NCBI RefSeq assembly: GCF_963675165.1
Contig: NC_087383.1
Span: forward strand, 1,890,979-1,954,978
Source: Halichondria panicea
Lineage: Eukaryota > Porifera > Demospongiae > Suberitida > Halichondriidae
DNA: 64,000 nt
Reading direction: 5' to 3'
The first letter of the stretch is position 1; each line of letters starts with the position of its first letter. Positions 1-9,797 of this stretch are shown here, piece after piece. The notes beneath the pieces were generated by a model. The model saw only the letters and a list, made by a program, of their open reading frames with translations, did not search any database and was not told the origin of the DNA. A program made the translations under genes and the position numbers.

Positions 1-2142
1 GGAAAAATCGACGATGAATTTGTTAAACTAACAATCACAGGAAAAATTGACGATATTTTACTTAAAAAAACTCCGGTTAACTTGACGAACATTTTCTCTG
101 AGATTGGAGATAGAAGACACTTTGTGTTGATTGAAGGAGCTCCCGGCTCTGGCAAGAGCACCCTTGCTCTACACATTTGTCAGGAGTGGGCAAAGGGGAA
201 ACTGTTCCAAGAATTCGATATTGCAATCCTTGTCAGACTGAGAGATCCCCTCGTTAGAGAAGCCATTACAATTTCTGACTTACTTCCCTGCACAAACAAA
301 GCGATGGCTAATGAAATAGAGACTGCAATTATGTCATTGTACGGCAAAGGTGTACTGTGGGTGCTGGACGGATGGGACGAACTTTCTTCTGACCTCCCTA
401 GAGACTCAATCATCAACAAACTAATTCGACCAGGCACGTCACAAGAACGTCCGCTACACAAATCCACCATGATTATAACATCTCGACCATCATCTTCGGC
501 TGAGCTCCACCCACTAGTCTCGTCCAGGGTGGAAGTGTTGGGGTTCAATCCACATGAACTAGAACAGTATTTCACTGAGTGTCTGAAAGGTGACTCACAA
601 GCTGTGCAGACTCTACTGGAGAGAATTCGAGAGAACCCAGTGGTAGAAGGTAGCTGCTACCTCCCCCTCAATGCTTCCATTGTCGTTAATTGCTTCCTTT
701 CTGACAACCACTCCCTCCCAACATCCAACCACGGGATATTCACATCAGTGGTCCAGAGCTCTCTCAAGAGATACCTCAAGGAGAAGTTGAGGAAGACCAC
801 TCCAGTGGGAGACATCACATCCCCAGACTCACTGCCCTCGGAAATCAGAACACAGACCGTACAAATGTGTCAACTTGCATATCATGGGATCGAACAAAAT
901 AAAGTGACATTTACTGACAGTGATTTGGCCGCACTTCACATTACGAAGGAGATTTCAAACGTTGGATTATTACAAACTGTTCCCAGCATCATTAGCGATG
1001 GTGATCTGGTTTACTACTGCTTTCTCCACCTGTCTATTCAAGAGCTACTAGCAGCAATCCACATCTCTCTCATGCCTCCCAAGCAACAAATTTCTGTATT
1101 CCAGAAGCTCTTCGGGAATCCTCGATTCAGTGCAGTCTTCCAGTTTTATGCTGGTATCACCAAACTGAGTACTAGTAGACCAATCCTCAGCTTGCTACCT
1201 CGATTCTTGTGTCCAGTTCCAGCCACTGTTTTTGATCTGGTCAGAAAGGTTGTCAAAAATGAGAAAGAGAAAAAGTATGGTGAGCCGAAGTCCCTTTTGT
1301 TGTCCCTCATCAATTGTTTGTACGAAGCTGAAGACTCGCAACTGTGTTTGTTTGTGGCTAATCTTCTTAATCACAATCTACATCTTTATCGCACTACAAT
1401 GAATCCTATCGACTGCCTCTCTGTTGGATATTTTGCATCAGTTTGTTCCAATAGCAGTAATGGATTCACACTTAGCCTCAGAAATTGCTCTATTGGTGAC
1501 CAAGGCTGCAAATTTCTGGCCCGAGGACTCTCCAAGTGTCCGAACTCTAATAATGATATTCCTACAGAAGGGATACACATCGCTGAGATTATCGAGAACA
1601 CTATTTCAATATCTGAATTGAATTTGTGTAATAATGCCATTGGCAACAGTGGACTTAGCACACTCTGTGAGGCCTTGTCAACTAACACATCATTAAAGAC
1701 ACTGAACCTGGCTAATTGCTCACTAACAATATCAGACGACAATGGAGCTGCCCTCTATCAACTTCTGAATACAAACAATTCCCTCGAATATCTTAGTTTG
1801 TCTCATAACACAGTGACTAGCTGTCGTCACATTGCTGCTGGACTTGCAGTTAATAAGACTCTGAGAACATTGAACTTGGGTAACTGTGAACTGACTGATC
1901 AGAGTATCGAGGAGCTATCAACTGGACTCATAAACAAGATTAAAGAACTGTTCATATGGGATAATGACTCAATAACAGAAGATGGAATGAAGACGCTTGC
2001 CAGACATCTAACCACCCACTGCTCTGAACTGACACGATTGTGGATACCCTCCCGCCTAAGATCCTGTATCAAGACAGTATTCATGGACGCTAACAAAGAG
2101 AGGAAGAGAAATGGACTACCCGAGATTGATGTTTGGTGTTAA
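1..2142 (+). CDS. NLR-1: NACHT-LRR receptor, 3' part (5' end outside window)
   Basis: Seen: the frame is open from base 1 to the stop at 2140-2142 and corresponds to the large last exon of NLR-3 and NLR-4. Walker A (GAPGSGKST) is at 136-162, Walker B (VLDGWDE) near 361-381, and a sensor-like TSRP follows near 480. LRRs of the LxxLxLxxN type occupy roughly 1460-2080. The protein ends PEIDVWC. The Death-domain exons expected upstream are outside the window, and no ATG needs to be chosen because the exon continues leftwards. Family knowledge: NACHT proteins are STAND ATPases that oligomerise when the LRRs sense a ligand. Odd: the segment after the NACHT aspartates (RPGTSQERPLHKST) differs from the other copies (RPDMSQKGALHESA), suggesting mosaic origin. 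Likely functional as far as seen. Confidence 0.93.
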   Translation, partial: GKIDDEFVKLTITGKIDDILLKKTPVNLTNIFSEIGDRRHFVLIEGAPGSGKSTLALHICQEWAKGKLFQEFDIAILVRLRDPLVREAITISDLLPCTNKAMANEIETAIMSLYGKGVLWVLDGWDELSSDLPRDSIINKLIRPGTSQERPLHKSTMIITSRPSSSAELHPLVSSRVEVLGFNPHELEQYFTECLKGDSQAVQTLLERIRENPVVEGSCYLPLNASIVVNCFLSDNHSLPTSNHGIFTSVVQSSLKRYLKEKLRKTTPVGDITSPDSLPSEIRTQTVQMCQLAYHGIEQNKVTFTDSDLAALHITKEISNVGLLQTVPSIISDGDLVYYCFLHLSIQELLAAIHISLMPPKQQISVFQKLFGNPRFSAVFQFYAGITKLSTSRPILSLLPRFLCPVPATVFDLVRKVVKNEKEKKYGEPKSLLLSLINCLYEAEDSQLCLFVANLLNHNLHLYRTTMNPIDCLSVGYFASVCSNSSNGFTLSLRNCSIGDQGCKFLARGLSKCPNSNNDIPTEGIHIAEIIENTISISELNLCNNAIGNSGLSTLCEALSTNTSLKTLNLANCSLTISDDNGAALYQLLNTNNSLEYLSLSHNTVTSCRHIAAGLAVNKTLRTLNLGNCELTDQSIEELSTGLINKIKELFIWDNDSITEDGMKTLARHLTTHCSELTRLWIPSRLRSCIKTVFMDANKERKRNGLPEIDVWC

Positions 2143-2255
2143 TATGTGGTAATTGTTGTTTACCCGAGATTAATTATGTTTATTAATTGATTGATTATTA
2201 ATTGAGATTGATTGTTATTCATAATAATGAACAACACACAGACAATAGCATAGCA

Positions 2256-2380
2256 ATAACAAGGGCTTCTCCTTGGTAACAATAACAGACACACAGACAC
2301 ACGCACACGCACACAGTCAGCTTTACCGTATCCCTCGTGCGGCTACGCCTCGAGGCATAACAAGGGCTTCTCCTGGTAAT
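2256..2380. repeat. Short dispersed insert flanked by direct repeats
   Basis: A CA-rich stretch followed by CAGTCAGCTTTACCGTA and CTCGTGCGGCTACGCCTC lies between two near-identical copies of AACAAGGGCTTCTCC (about 2259 and 2358). The same core occurs at about 5143-5222 and 9583-9700, at 9.6 kb with the same flanking repeats. The long flanking repeat looks like a target duplication of a retroposed sequence, but the shared flanks at 2.3 and 9.6 kb may simply reflect duplication of the whole region. No internal promoter boxes were identified. Confidence 0.5.
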
Positions 2381-2477
2381 AATAATGATAAATGCTCACA
2401 TGCACAGTAAATTGTCAATGAACACATGCAAGCAATTTGCTAGTGAAAATCCAATTTAACGCTGTGATGCCTTTTGT

Positions 2478-3259
2478 TCATATAATTATGAGGAAGATGA
2501 GCAGATTAACATTCACTTTGGCCCTTCCAACAATCTTCATGATTGCCAGGCCCTCGTATTGCAGCTGAAGGAGGTCCTGTGTGGGGAGAAGAGAGGGCAG
2601 TAAAACACTTTAACTGGTATAAGACAAAGAATGCATGTATTCTACATAACACAAAATCATATTAGTACTCCCTTTATTGCTCCCCTCACTTGGAAGACCT
2701 TCTCTATCTGCCTGCCCAGGAAACGACCAGACACCTCAAACTTGCTCACATCCACTGAAAACACAACATTTCTGAACCTGGGGGAGTGTTAACATAGCGC
2801 TCAACGTTACACATAGAGGCATAAAATAAGTCAATAGCCTCACACTGAAATAGATTAGTAGTAGAATCTGGACAAAGTATGTACAAGAGCAATAATATTA
2901 AGAGCACATGTCGATGATTATCATGTTGTTTGATCATAGTAGAGGGATTCCCAGAATAGTACATCAATGACAAGAGACATACGAAGCTCTTAACATCAAT
3001 ACCGTGACACACCAATGTATGCAGGAATTGAAAGCATAATTATATTCTATTTAGTATATAGACAGCCCGTATTAAAGATCTAAGCACACAACACAAGTAT
3101 GTTAGTATCTGCTATGCACTCCAGTACGTAGGTGGAGACTCACATAGTGGGTGGGGCATATCTCCATGGACACTGATTGGTTTGATCACGTCAGAGTATG
3201 CGTCAATACCCAGCTATCTGTCCGGGGAGTCCACTGTCGATGCTCGCAGGAAGAACCCT
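2478..3259 (-). pseudogene. IQGAP-like C-terminal exons, copy a
   Basis: Read on the - strand. The exon at 3144-3259 resembles the end of the IQGAP GAP-related domain (WASTVD-like start, then YSDV). Exon 2690-2777 encodes KFEVSGRFLGRQIEKV, and exon 2478-2576 encodes DLLQLQYEGLAIMK followed by AKVNVNLLIFLI, the hallmark IQGAP C-terminus. Known: IQGAPs are cytosolic actin/Cdc42/calmodulin scaffolds. Lesions: a TAG replaces the arginine codon after the aspartate/proline turn of the 3144-3259 exon; exon 2690-2777 has lost two 9-nt stretches relative to copy b; the donor is CAA|GTGAG. Exon-like sequence at about 3530-3620 matches the preceding GAP segment (SFDVVD) but needs a frameshift. It lies tail-to-tail with NLR-1. 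Confidence 0.72.
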
Positions 3260-3649
3260 CTGTGGGGGGGGGGGGGGGGAACAGTGAGAGTCATATTATG
3301 ATTCAGTTCCGGGAATAAATGTCATAGAAAGTCACTAATTGACTCACATTTTTTCCAGCCGAGGTAAATATAGGTTACGTCTCTGTGGGGCATGGAAAAA
3401 TTGATTGACTGAAATTGTGTATCAGGTTTTAAGCAACTAATAAGGATTATCACTTATTGAGCGCACAATCCATTCTACCCCCCGCCCACACACACCTGGT
3501 CAGTAGACAGCTGATTGCCTATCCACAACATCGAAGGATTTTATCGCAGCTATGTACTTCATTGTACAGCTGCAAGGGGAGTGACGTGTGATACAGTGTG
3601 ATTCAATGAAAGTCAGTACAACACAGTTAGTGTATGTTCACCAAAGAGG

Positions 3650-5137
3650 TACATGAGATTGTTCTGACAAATCATTCTTGTACTCTCTAATACACTAACA
3701 GGGTTTCATCTAGGATAACAAGTTGGGGGGGGGGGGGGGGGAGATTTGGGAGTGCGTAAGCGCGTCACAAAATGTTTGGCTATATGCCCACTTTTGTTTA
3801 AATGATTACATCATGCTTAACTTAATGCTAATGTGATGACATGTAGTACTAATGTGATGATGTCATTAGTTATTAGATTCGCTAAATAATAACTTAGGTA
3901 CTTTACTGGATACCCAATTGAAACAAAACTAAAATTCCTCACAATTCACCACAACCACAGACAAGTACTATCTATGAATTAGATTATTTTTACACCACAA
4001 CTGTCAAAGATAAAAATCACAAATGTACATGTACCTAAGTCATTTTGAAACATACCTTGTAACTCCCCCCCCCCCTGTACGAGTTATATGTTTGTGTTAA
4101 GCACACTTAACAGTGTACTCTAAAAGCTACATTTTGATAGTAAAAACTTGGGTATGATGTAAACACTACTGACGTTTTGGCAGGATTAGTGGAACATATA
4201 TTTATGGTCCATTCCCCCCTTAAGCCGTGGATATTTTAAACCACCTCGCTATTCTGGCCAAGCTTCACTGTGCCGGATTAACAAGAGTCTAGTGTACATG
4301 TATTAACGAGTGCTGCAAGCTGCGCTGTGCTAATGCCTCTCGTCATGTTTCGCTTTCTCTCAAACTATGAGAGTGTTAGAGAGGTGAAGAGGTAATTACA
4401 TAATGTATTACTGTTGACAGAATTGAATTACAAATAGAATAGGAGAGGAGCTGAATGTAAACAGAAGCCTATCTGATGGCTTGATGAATAATCAATCTTC
4501 AAAGATAGAGCATGTTATTTATATGACCTGTAGCCAAACAGTGGGAGCAAACCTTTGTCAAAGGCACAATCTGTACAGAATAGTAATAGAGAATTTGGAT
4601 CATGAGGCTTATATTCAGTAGTATTTGCACAAAGTAGAAAAGACTGGTGTTACATGCATCTATTGTTACCAGACTTGTGTACTCTATTGTTATCTATTCT
4701 ATAATCATTGTCATGCTTGTGGCTTCTTACCAGAATCCCAAGAAAAAGTAGATCAGGATCTGGATTATCTCACATGTGGGGATGAGCGTGCATGCGTATT
4801 AAATCTACACAAGAATAATGGGTGTCTGCAAAGAGAACAAATGGCTACTATAGTCTATAGCTAATAACACCTCTTTTCTGGCTCTTAGCTAACAAAAAGC
4901 TAGCGCTTTAGTGCAAGGCTAACTTATAAGTTGAATAGAAATTTTGTGCGAACAGATGATTCTACGAAAGATTCTGAAGAGACTGCAACAGCCTTCAATG
5001 TGGGTCAAACTAGTCATAACTCGAGAAAGAAGCCTTAGTTTGCTAATCCACGAAACAAAATCCAAGAAAACGTGGCTAGAAGCCATAGAAGCTGTTAGTT
5101 TTTGTCGCATTGCAACCGTTGAGCAGTTACAGCTGGA

Positions 5138-5140
<3 letters not shown>
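3650..5140. other. No gene seen; poly-G tracts and repeat debris
   Basis: No supported coding sequence. The stretch contains a sequence starting CAGGGTTTCATCTAGGAT near 3700, a long poly-G run near 3725-3741 and a poly-C run near 4065. A similar poly-G run sits at about 3267-3279 within copy a. The 3.1-3.9 kb part is a diverged relative of 10.5-11.2 kb and 56.1-56.95 kb. The rest looks single-copy in this window. Confidence 0.5.

Positions 5141-5142
<2 letters not shown>

Positions 5143-5174
<32 letters not shown>
5143..5174. repeat. (CA)n microsatellite
   Basis: About sixteen uninterrupted CA dinucleotides, directly followed by the dispersed CAGTCAGCTTTACC core also present at 2.3 and 9.6 kb. 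Related short CA runs occur near 12787, 15240, 21118, 28260, 41050 and 59314. Confidence 0.9.
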
Positions 5175-5176
<2 letters not shown>

Positions 5177-5264
5177 CAGCTTTACCGTATCCCTCGTGCG
5201 GCTACGCCTCAAGGCATAATTATACAGTATTCACCGAGTGCATACATGTACATGCAAAACTCAC

Positions 5265-5409
5265 ATCTGAGTTGCTGTTAGCCAGTTCCAATTCTCAGCC
5301 ATGACACCCGGGTCCATGATTTGAGACCTCTCGAGCAGCTTCTCCTCCAACTCCCTCAGCAGGTCATCCTCTAGACATTGAATGGTCTCACTCTTCTCCT
5401 CAACCTGAC
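5265..5409 (-). pseudogene. Coiled-coil exon, unassigned
   Basis: On the - strand, an AG acceptor opens a frame reading VEEKSETIQCLEDDLL, then RELEEKLLERSQIMDPGVMAE. The charged, leucine-spaced composition suggests a coiled coil. A fuller copy is at 58031-58199, and a shorter version (EEKLLKRYQIMDPGVMAE) occurs at about 20140-20225, 48630-48735 and 58375-58455. Three of the copies lie just beyond EFR3-like exon 10 on the - strand, one beside the 5.8-kb tail exon, so the parent gene is uncertain (kinesin tail or EFR3 neighbour). This copy lacks a few codons near MAE relative to 58.1 kb. I do not recognise the protein. Confidence 0.45.
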
Positions 5410-5818
5410 AGGGGAACATCAATAAGTTGCTGCCAGGTGGAGAATACTCGACATACAACAGTGACGTGCATGTACACTCAACTACTGAAAATCTGGCAAT
5501 GAAATTTAATGGTATTCTCCCACTTTGAAATAAAGGTCAGCTTAAAGTTGGACTGTAGTTAGCAAATAGTAGATCGATTTTGATTAAAGTCCAGTGAATA
5601 TTCTAACCACTGCACATGTGTATCTCTCACCTCTGTGGGTGGTGTAGGAACGAGGGAGGCCCTCTGATACTGTCTAGAGGACTGGACTTCTTCTCACTGC
5701 CAATCTAGGAGGTATGAAAACAAACTAATGCATTTGGTAAAATCTACTCTCAAACAACATTGCACATTGACAGGTAAAGGGTTATTAAAGTAAAATATGA
5801 AAACATTCCTCCTCTCAC

Positions 5819-6040
5819 CTCCTGCTCATTCAGGAACTTCATGAACCTGGTAGGAGTGAAGTGCACTTTGAAGGACTCGTCACATGATCTTGGAGCAAAA
5901 GATACGGACTTGGTTGAGGATTTGAGTGATGATAAAGTGAGAGAGGAGGTTGTGGGGGGAGGGGCCTCAGACCAGGACTGGTGGGACGTAGTGTCACGTG
6001 AGAGAAGACTCGGACACATGGTCCTCCGTCTGGACAGCTG
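5819..6040 (-). CDS. Serine/threonine/proline-rich exon, possibly kinesin tail
   Basis: A 222-nt exon on the - strand, bounded by CACAG acceptor and GAG|GTGAGA donor. It starts QLSRRRTMCPSLLSRD, has a Ser/Thr/Pro-rich middle and ends TRFMKFLNEQE. A damaged relative lies at about 32450-32660. Both lie 3' (on the - strand) of kinesin-related exons, and the start resembles the short basic stretch that follows the kinesin-7 motor, but that match is weak and from memory. Treat as an exon of an unidentified protein, perhaps part of the kinesin-like gene. Confidence 0.4.
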
Positions 6041-6354
6041 CTGTGAGGAGAATGAGAATTGTAAGGCACTGGAATTGAACTGTGCACAAGCACGAAATAC
6101 ATGCACTATTTTATTCGTACCACATAACTAACTAAAAATGCTCACCAATAAAACACCACACACCACTTGGTGTACAACATTTTAACGAATCTAAAAGTAT
6201 ACAAATGAACATCTGCTCCTCTGCTCCTCTAGATAACCTGCCCAACCCTCCACATACACACTGGCTGGATCATGCATAAAGAAAATGGCATCTATTTTCA
6301 CAGCGTTTGACCATCAAACGTATCAGAGAATAATCTCACACCCATATTGCTGAT

Positions 6355-6546
6355 TTGCTTGAAATGCCCACCACTACCTTAGCAATGTACCAGCAAGGGG
6401 CTTTTGTTGTGAGCATCAATGGTAGGCCATGGCATTCAGTTGCTATTGATGAGTCACATGAAATGCAGGTACTCTCTGATAAGAAGATCTTAATTGGACT
6501 GTTTGTGTCTGAAATGGGAGGCTCACTACAACTTCATATCAGCTAA
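6355..6546 (+). CDS. Short ORF, possible mobile-element protein fragment
   Basis: A 63-codon ORF containing GAFVVSINGRPWHSVAIDES and ending QLHIS. The sequence reads like a conserved protein fragment rather than random translation, and the second half (from 6453) is repeated at 60.72 kb as part of the large duplication, where it lacks its start. No domain could be named with confidence; a transposon-derived protein is one possibility. Confidence 0.3.
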   Translation: MLEMPTTTLAMYQQGAFVVSINGRPWHSVAIDESHEMQVLSDKKILIGLFVSEMGGSLQLHIS

Positions 6547-6711
6547 AGCCTACAAGGTGTTAGGGCCTTCTGAAAATATGATTTCTTCTACCAACTCGAT
6601 CAAAACTATATAAGAAACAATTTTACTTTTCCCTAGTGAGATCTCAGCTCTCTCAACTCTGGCGACCAATTACTGCTCAAAGACATTTATTCTTAAAGTG
6701 ATTGAGCTCAC

Positions 6712-6783
6712 CTTTGGTAGCGCTGACTTATCACAGCTGTTGGTCCAATTCTCCAGAACTCTGAGCTTCCCCTCGAGGTGCAA
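6712..6783 (-). CDS. Short coiled-coil exon, possibly kinesin-like gene
   Basis: A 72-nt exon on the - strand with TTGCAG acceptor and AAAG|GTGAGC donor, encoding LHLEGKLRVLENWTNSCDK then SALPK. Identical in the duplicated copy at 60976-61047; a degraded relative is at about 32781-32862, downstream (- strand) of kinesin motor exons. The order motor, this exon, Ser/Thr/Pro exon is the same in both regions, which is the reason for the tentative link to a kinesin. Confidence 0.45.
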
Positions 6784-7390
6784 CTGCAAGTGACAGAAGA
6801 TTTAAGTTGAGGTTGAGAAAAGAGTTTCATGCAATAAAGTTAGAAGACACTGAATAAGCAGATTACCAGATAAAGTACAGCATAATTATGTTCTGGACAG
6901 GAAATTGTCCGGGTATAATTGGAACAGATTTTTATAGCGCATGCGAAGTGTCCGGGAATAATTAGCATGCAGCTGCATACGAGTGAGCTAAGTTTAATAG
7001 AACAGGGTACGACTGAATAGTTGCACTATTATAGCTATCTAAAACTAGATACTCAAAGCTATCTAACTGCAGCACTCTAAGTATTACTGGCTGGTTATGA
7101 CTGTAACTCAACTTTTCAAGGTATTGTCCGGACAAATGTAATATTAAAGCACAAGAGTGTCCGTTGTATTAGAACAACGAAAATTGGCAGGCAAGAGTGT
7201 CAGGGATAATTAGAAGTTTCTGAGGCGATAAATTAGAAGATATACGGTACCTCAGAAACAGACATGCAAGTTCGTTGTCTAAGGACATAATTATTGCAGT
7301 GCTTATAACTATGGCTAATACAAGGGTGCTCAGTTAAAGTCGACCATACATACTTGATCCATATTATACATGTACCCTGGGAGCAGTACA

Positions 7391-7605
7391 ATAAGTCAAG
7401 AGCTCATAGTAAAAAAGAGAGAGTATCGAACGCATCGCTATCTTGCATCAGATATATTCCGAAAGTAACGTGACACCCTGTCTGAAACACGTCATCAATT
7501 AAATTGATCAGTTACAAAGCAGGAAGTTACGCTACTTTCCAAATACATCTTATGCTACGTTGGATACTCTCTCTCTCTTATTATGGGACTCTTGTTATTA
7601 GCGGC
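7391..7605. mobile_element. Old foldback element, 7-bp-TSD family (diverged)
   Basis: Inverted ends carrying GAGAGAGTATCGAACG on the left and CGTTGGATACTCTCTCTC on the right, with GTAACGTGACACCCTG against CAGGAAGTTACG inside. This is a diverged member of the 19574-19892 family. Further copies are at about 33705-33945 and, by duplication, 61655-61870. No coding capacity. Confidence 0.65.
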
Positions 7606-8291
7606 CTCTCAAAAAATTGGCTAAGAATAATTACATGTACACAGCTGTAGGTACACACTTGCCCAACCCACTCACCAGAGAGGACACCTTCGAGGTTAGG
7701 TAAATTTATGACCTCTAAAAGTAGCGACAGCTGCGTTGACAATTAATTTTTAATGCCGCGTCCTAAATGGAGGTAAATGTAGGCACACCCTAGTAAAGTA
7801 GTAAAGATTCTAACTCACTGGAAAATACGTTTTTAAGTGGCTATAGAAATCGAGGCAAGTAGACTGAGTAGAGTTACATATACCTCCAATTAGATGAGAC
7901 CCTCTAAATAATGGACACCAGGTCTTCAACATGATTTTCAACCTCCAAAAGAAGCGATCTCTGGCTTCAATAAGTTTTAAAAAGTGTTGCTTTAATTAAA
8001 GGTCTTACGGTAATCACATTTCTTACTTGAATACGTCGGGTTCATTACTGACAGGCAGCATTCTCAGCCTCAAACTGTGCAAAGGAACAGAAAACATGAT
8101 CCACGACGTACCTTACAAGGTAACATAAACCAAGAGATGAACCAGACAATCATCTATGGCTAATAAATTGACTCACCATCTTTCCATTGGGAGAATGCTG
8201 TAATACTTTAGCAATGGAGCCAGGTTTTGTCTCTAGCTCTAGCTAGCTCTGTGGGTGAAAACAATATGTCTTTGGTGGGTGTGGTGAATGT

Positions 8292-8341
8292 AAAAAGTGG
8301 GTGTATCTCAATCTTAGATATCTGAGATACACCCACTTTTT
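8292..8341. promoter_or_regulatory. Perfect hairpin upstream of NLR-2 first exon
   Basis: Arms of 19 bp (8292-8310 and 8323-8341, GTGGGTGTATCTCA core) pair perfectly around a 12-nt loop that contains AGATATC. It ends 91 bp before the NLR-2 start codon. The same hairpin precedes NLR-4 (35720-35766) and NLR-6 (62556-62605) but is missing before NLR-3 and NLR-5. It may be a small inverted-repeat element, a cruciform-prone regulatory site or a transcribed hairpin; the sequence does not decide. Confidence 0.6.
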
Positions 8342-8432
8342 TTGCAAGTCATGCAAAAACAACAACACTCAATAATATATTTCAGAGAAATCTAGAGCTA
8401 GCTAGCTGCAAGGCACAGATTTATTAACTGGA

Positions 8433-9383
8433 ATGGCCACTAAAGAGCAGAACCAAGGTATAAAGACTGTCATGTTTCCTATAAAGGATAAACCCAATGA
8501 TTGCTAAAGCATAAAACCCTCATTGGTGATTGCTAACCTTGTGTGCTTGCTATCTATTTTCAGAGCTCACAATTGACGATCTGAAGACAGAAATGAAACT
8601 GACTGATGAGCAGCTCAATACAGTAATAAAGGAACCAGATCTACCCGAGTTAGCAGCATGTTTCGACAATGTTCACAAAGGCTATCTTGAAAAATTGGAG
8701 CTCTCACCTGGAGAGCAAACTGACGTGAGGACTAGAGCATATGTAGATGGCACTCTGGCAGGAATGTTGCTGTCTACTTAATTGCTATTGTTACACATAC
8801 AATTCTCTATTAACTATCACCAGGAATGGTACTCACCTATTGTTTTGTTTCCCCAGACTCCACCACCTCGTGTCCTCCCTCCCGAGAGAGGGTCCTGCTG
8901 AACCACAAGCTGTCCTCGTACAGGGACTACCTACAAAGTCGCTACAGAATGCAAGTATCCACATCAGCCACACAATGGCCTCCCGTCCCAACAAAGACAA
9001 TTTTCAAACTAGCCATGATTCAGAAGGAGGAAATACAGAGAGGAAGAATCGACGATGAATTTGTTAGGCTAACAATTACGGGGAAAATTGACGATATTTT
9101 ACTTCAAAAAACTCCGTTTAACTTAACTAACATTTTCCCTGAGATTGAGGATACACGAAACTTTGTGTTGATTGAAGGAGCTCCCGGCTCTGGCAAGAGC
9201 ACCCTTGCTCTACACATCTGTCAGGAGTGGGCAAAGGGGAAACTGTTCCAACAGTTCGATATTGCAATCCTGGTGAGACTGAGAGATCCCCTCGTTAGAG
9301 AAGCAAAAACAATAGAAGATCTTCTCCCTTGTAGGAATTCAACACTGGCATGCCAAATAGGGGCAACAATTATAATTAATTGA
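8433..9383 (+). pseudogene. NLR-2: doubly deleted Death-NACHT-LRR pseudogene
   Basis: Exon 1 (8433-8457, MATKEQNQ, donor GTATAA) and the exon 2 acceptor at 8563 are intact. Exon 2 starts ELTIDDLKTEMK but jumps after GMLL (8772) into sequence of intron 2, losing the last third of the Death domain and the splice donor; a stop follows at 8779-8781. Exon 3 starts after TTTCCCCAG near 8858 and is open through Walker A (GAPGSGKST), then breaks near 9370 into the AT-rich 3' flank also found after NLR-1 (2180-2220). Walker B, the rest of NACHT and all LRRs are gone. The 5' join shares CTG with both sides, pointing to microhomology-mediated loss. A truncated Death/ATPase decoy is conceivable but the missing donor makes it unlikely. 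Confidence 0.9.
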
Positions 9384-9582
9384 TTGATTATTAATTGAGA
9401 TTGATTGTTATTCATACAGTTTTGACAATTGATTTTAATTCTGCCATAATGCATTCAATGACAATTTAAATGCATAGAGAAAAGTAGTGAAGTATTATAT
9501 ACTAGTATATATAATTATGTTAGACACTATAAAAACAAATGTTGTTAATTAATTACAACTTGTTAATAGCACAGCAATAACA

Positions 9583-9700
9583 AAGGCTTCTCCTTGGTAA
9601 CAATAACAGACACACAGACACACGCACACGCACACAGTCAGCTTTACCGTAGCCCTCGTGCGGCTACGCCTCGAGGCATAACAAGGGCTTCTCCTGGTAA
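9583..9700. repeat. Short dispersed insert, second copy with flanking repeats
   Basis: Same CA-rich and CTCGTGCGGCTACGCC core as at 2.28-2.36 kb, again flanked by AAGGCTTCTCCTTGG / AAGGGCTTCTCCTGG. Its position relative to the IQGAP-like tail downstream is the same as in the first copy, so both probably descend from one insertion before the region duplicated. Confidence 0.5.
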
Positions 9701-9797
9701 TAATGATAAATGCTCACATGCACAGTAAATTGTCAATGAACACAAAGCAATTTGCTAGTGAAAATCCAATTTAACGCTCTGATGCCTTTTGTTCATA

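Larger units (their letters stand above)
6453..8772. repeat. Segmental duplication block A, copy 1
   Basis: Matches 60717-63036 at a constant offset of 54264 bases for 2.32 kb, with fewer than about a dozen mismatches noticed (for example at 6527, 6586 and 7882). It carries a coiled-coil exon, a foldback element, the NLR upstream hairpin, NLR exon 1 and most of exon 2. The right end is where NLR-2 suffers its exon-2 deletion; the left end is a sharp join in copy 2. Confidence 0.9.

Noticed and set aside
180-575. ORF antisense to NLR-1, with equivalents at 24662-25030, 36845-37213 and 63670-63927
   Set aside because: Conserved only because the sense strand encodes the conserved NACHT region; low-complexity shadow translation.
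2746-3015. 89-codon - strand ORF (MVCHGIDVKSFVCLL), repeated at 10096-10359
   Set aside because: It lies in the intron between IQGAP-like exons; conservation reflects the duplication, and it has no recognisable domain.
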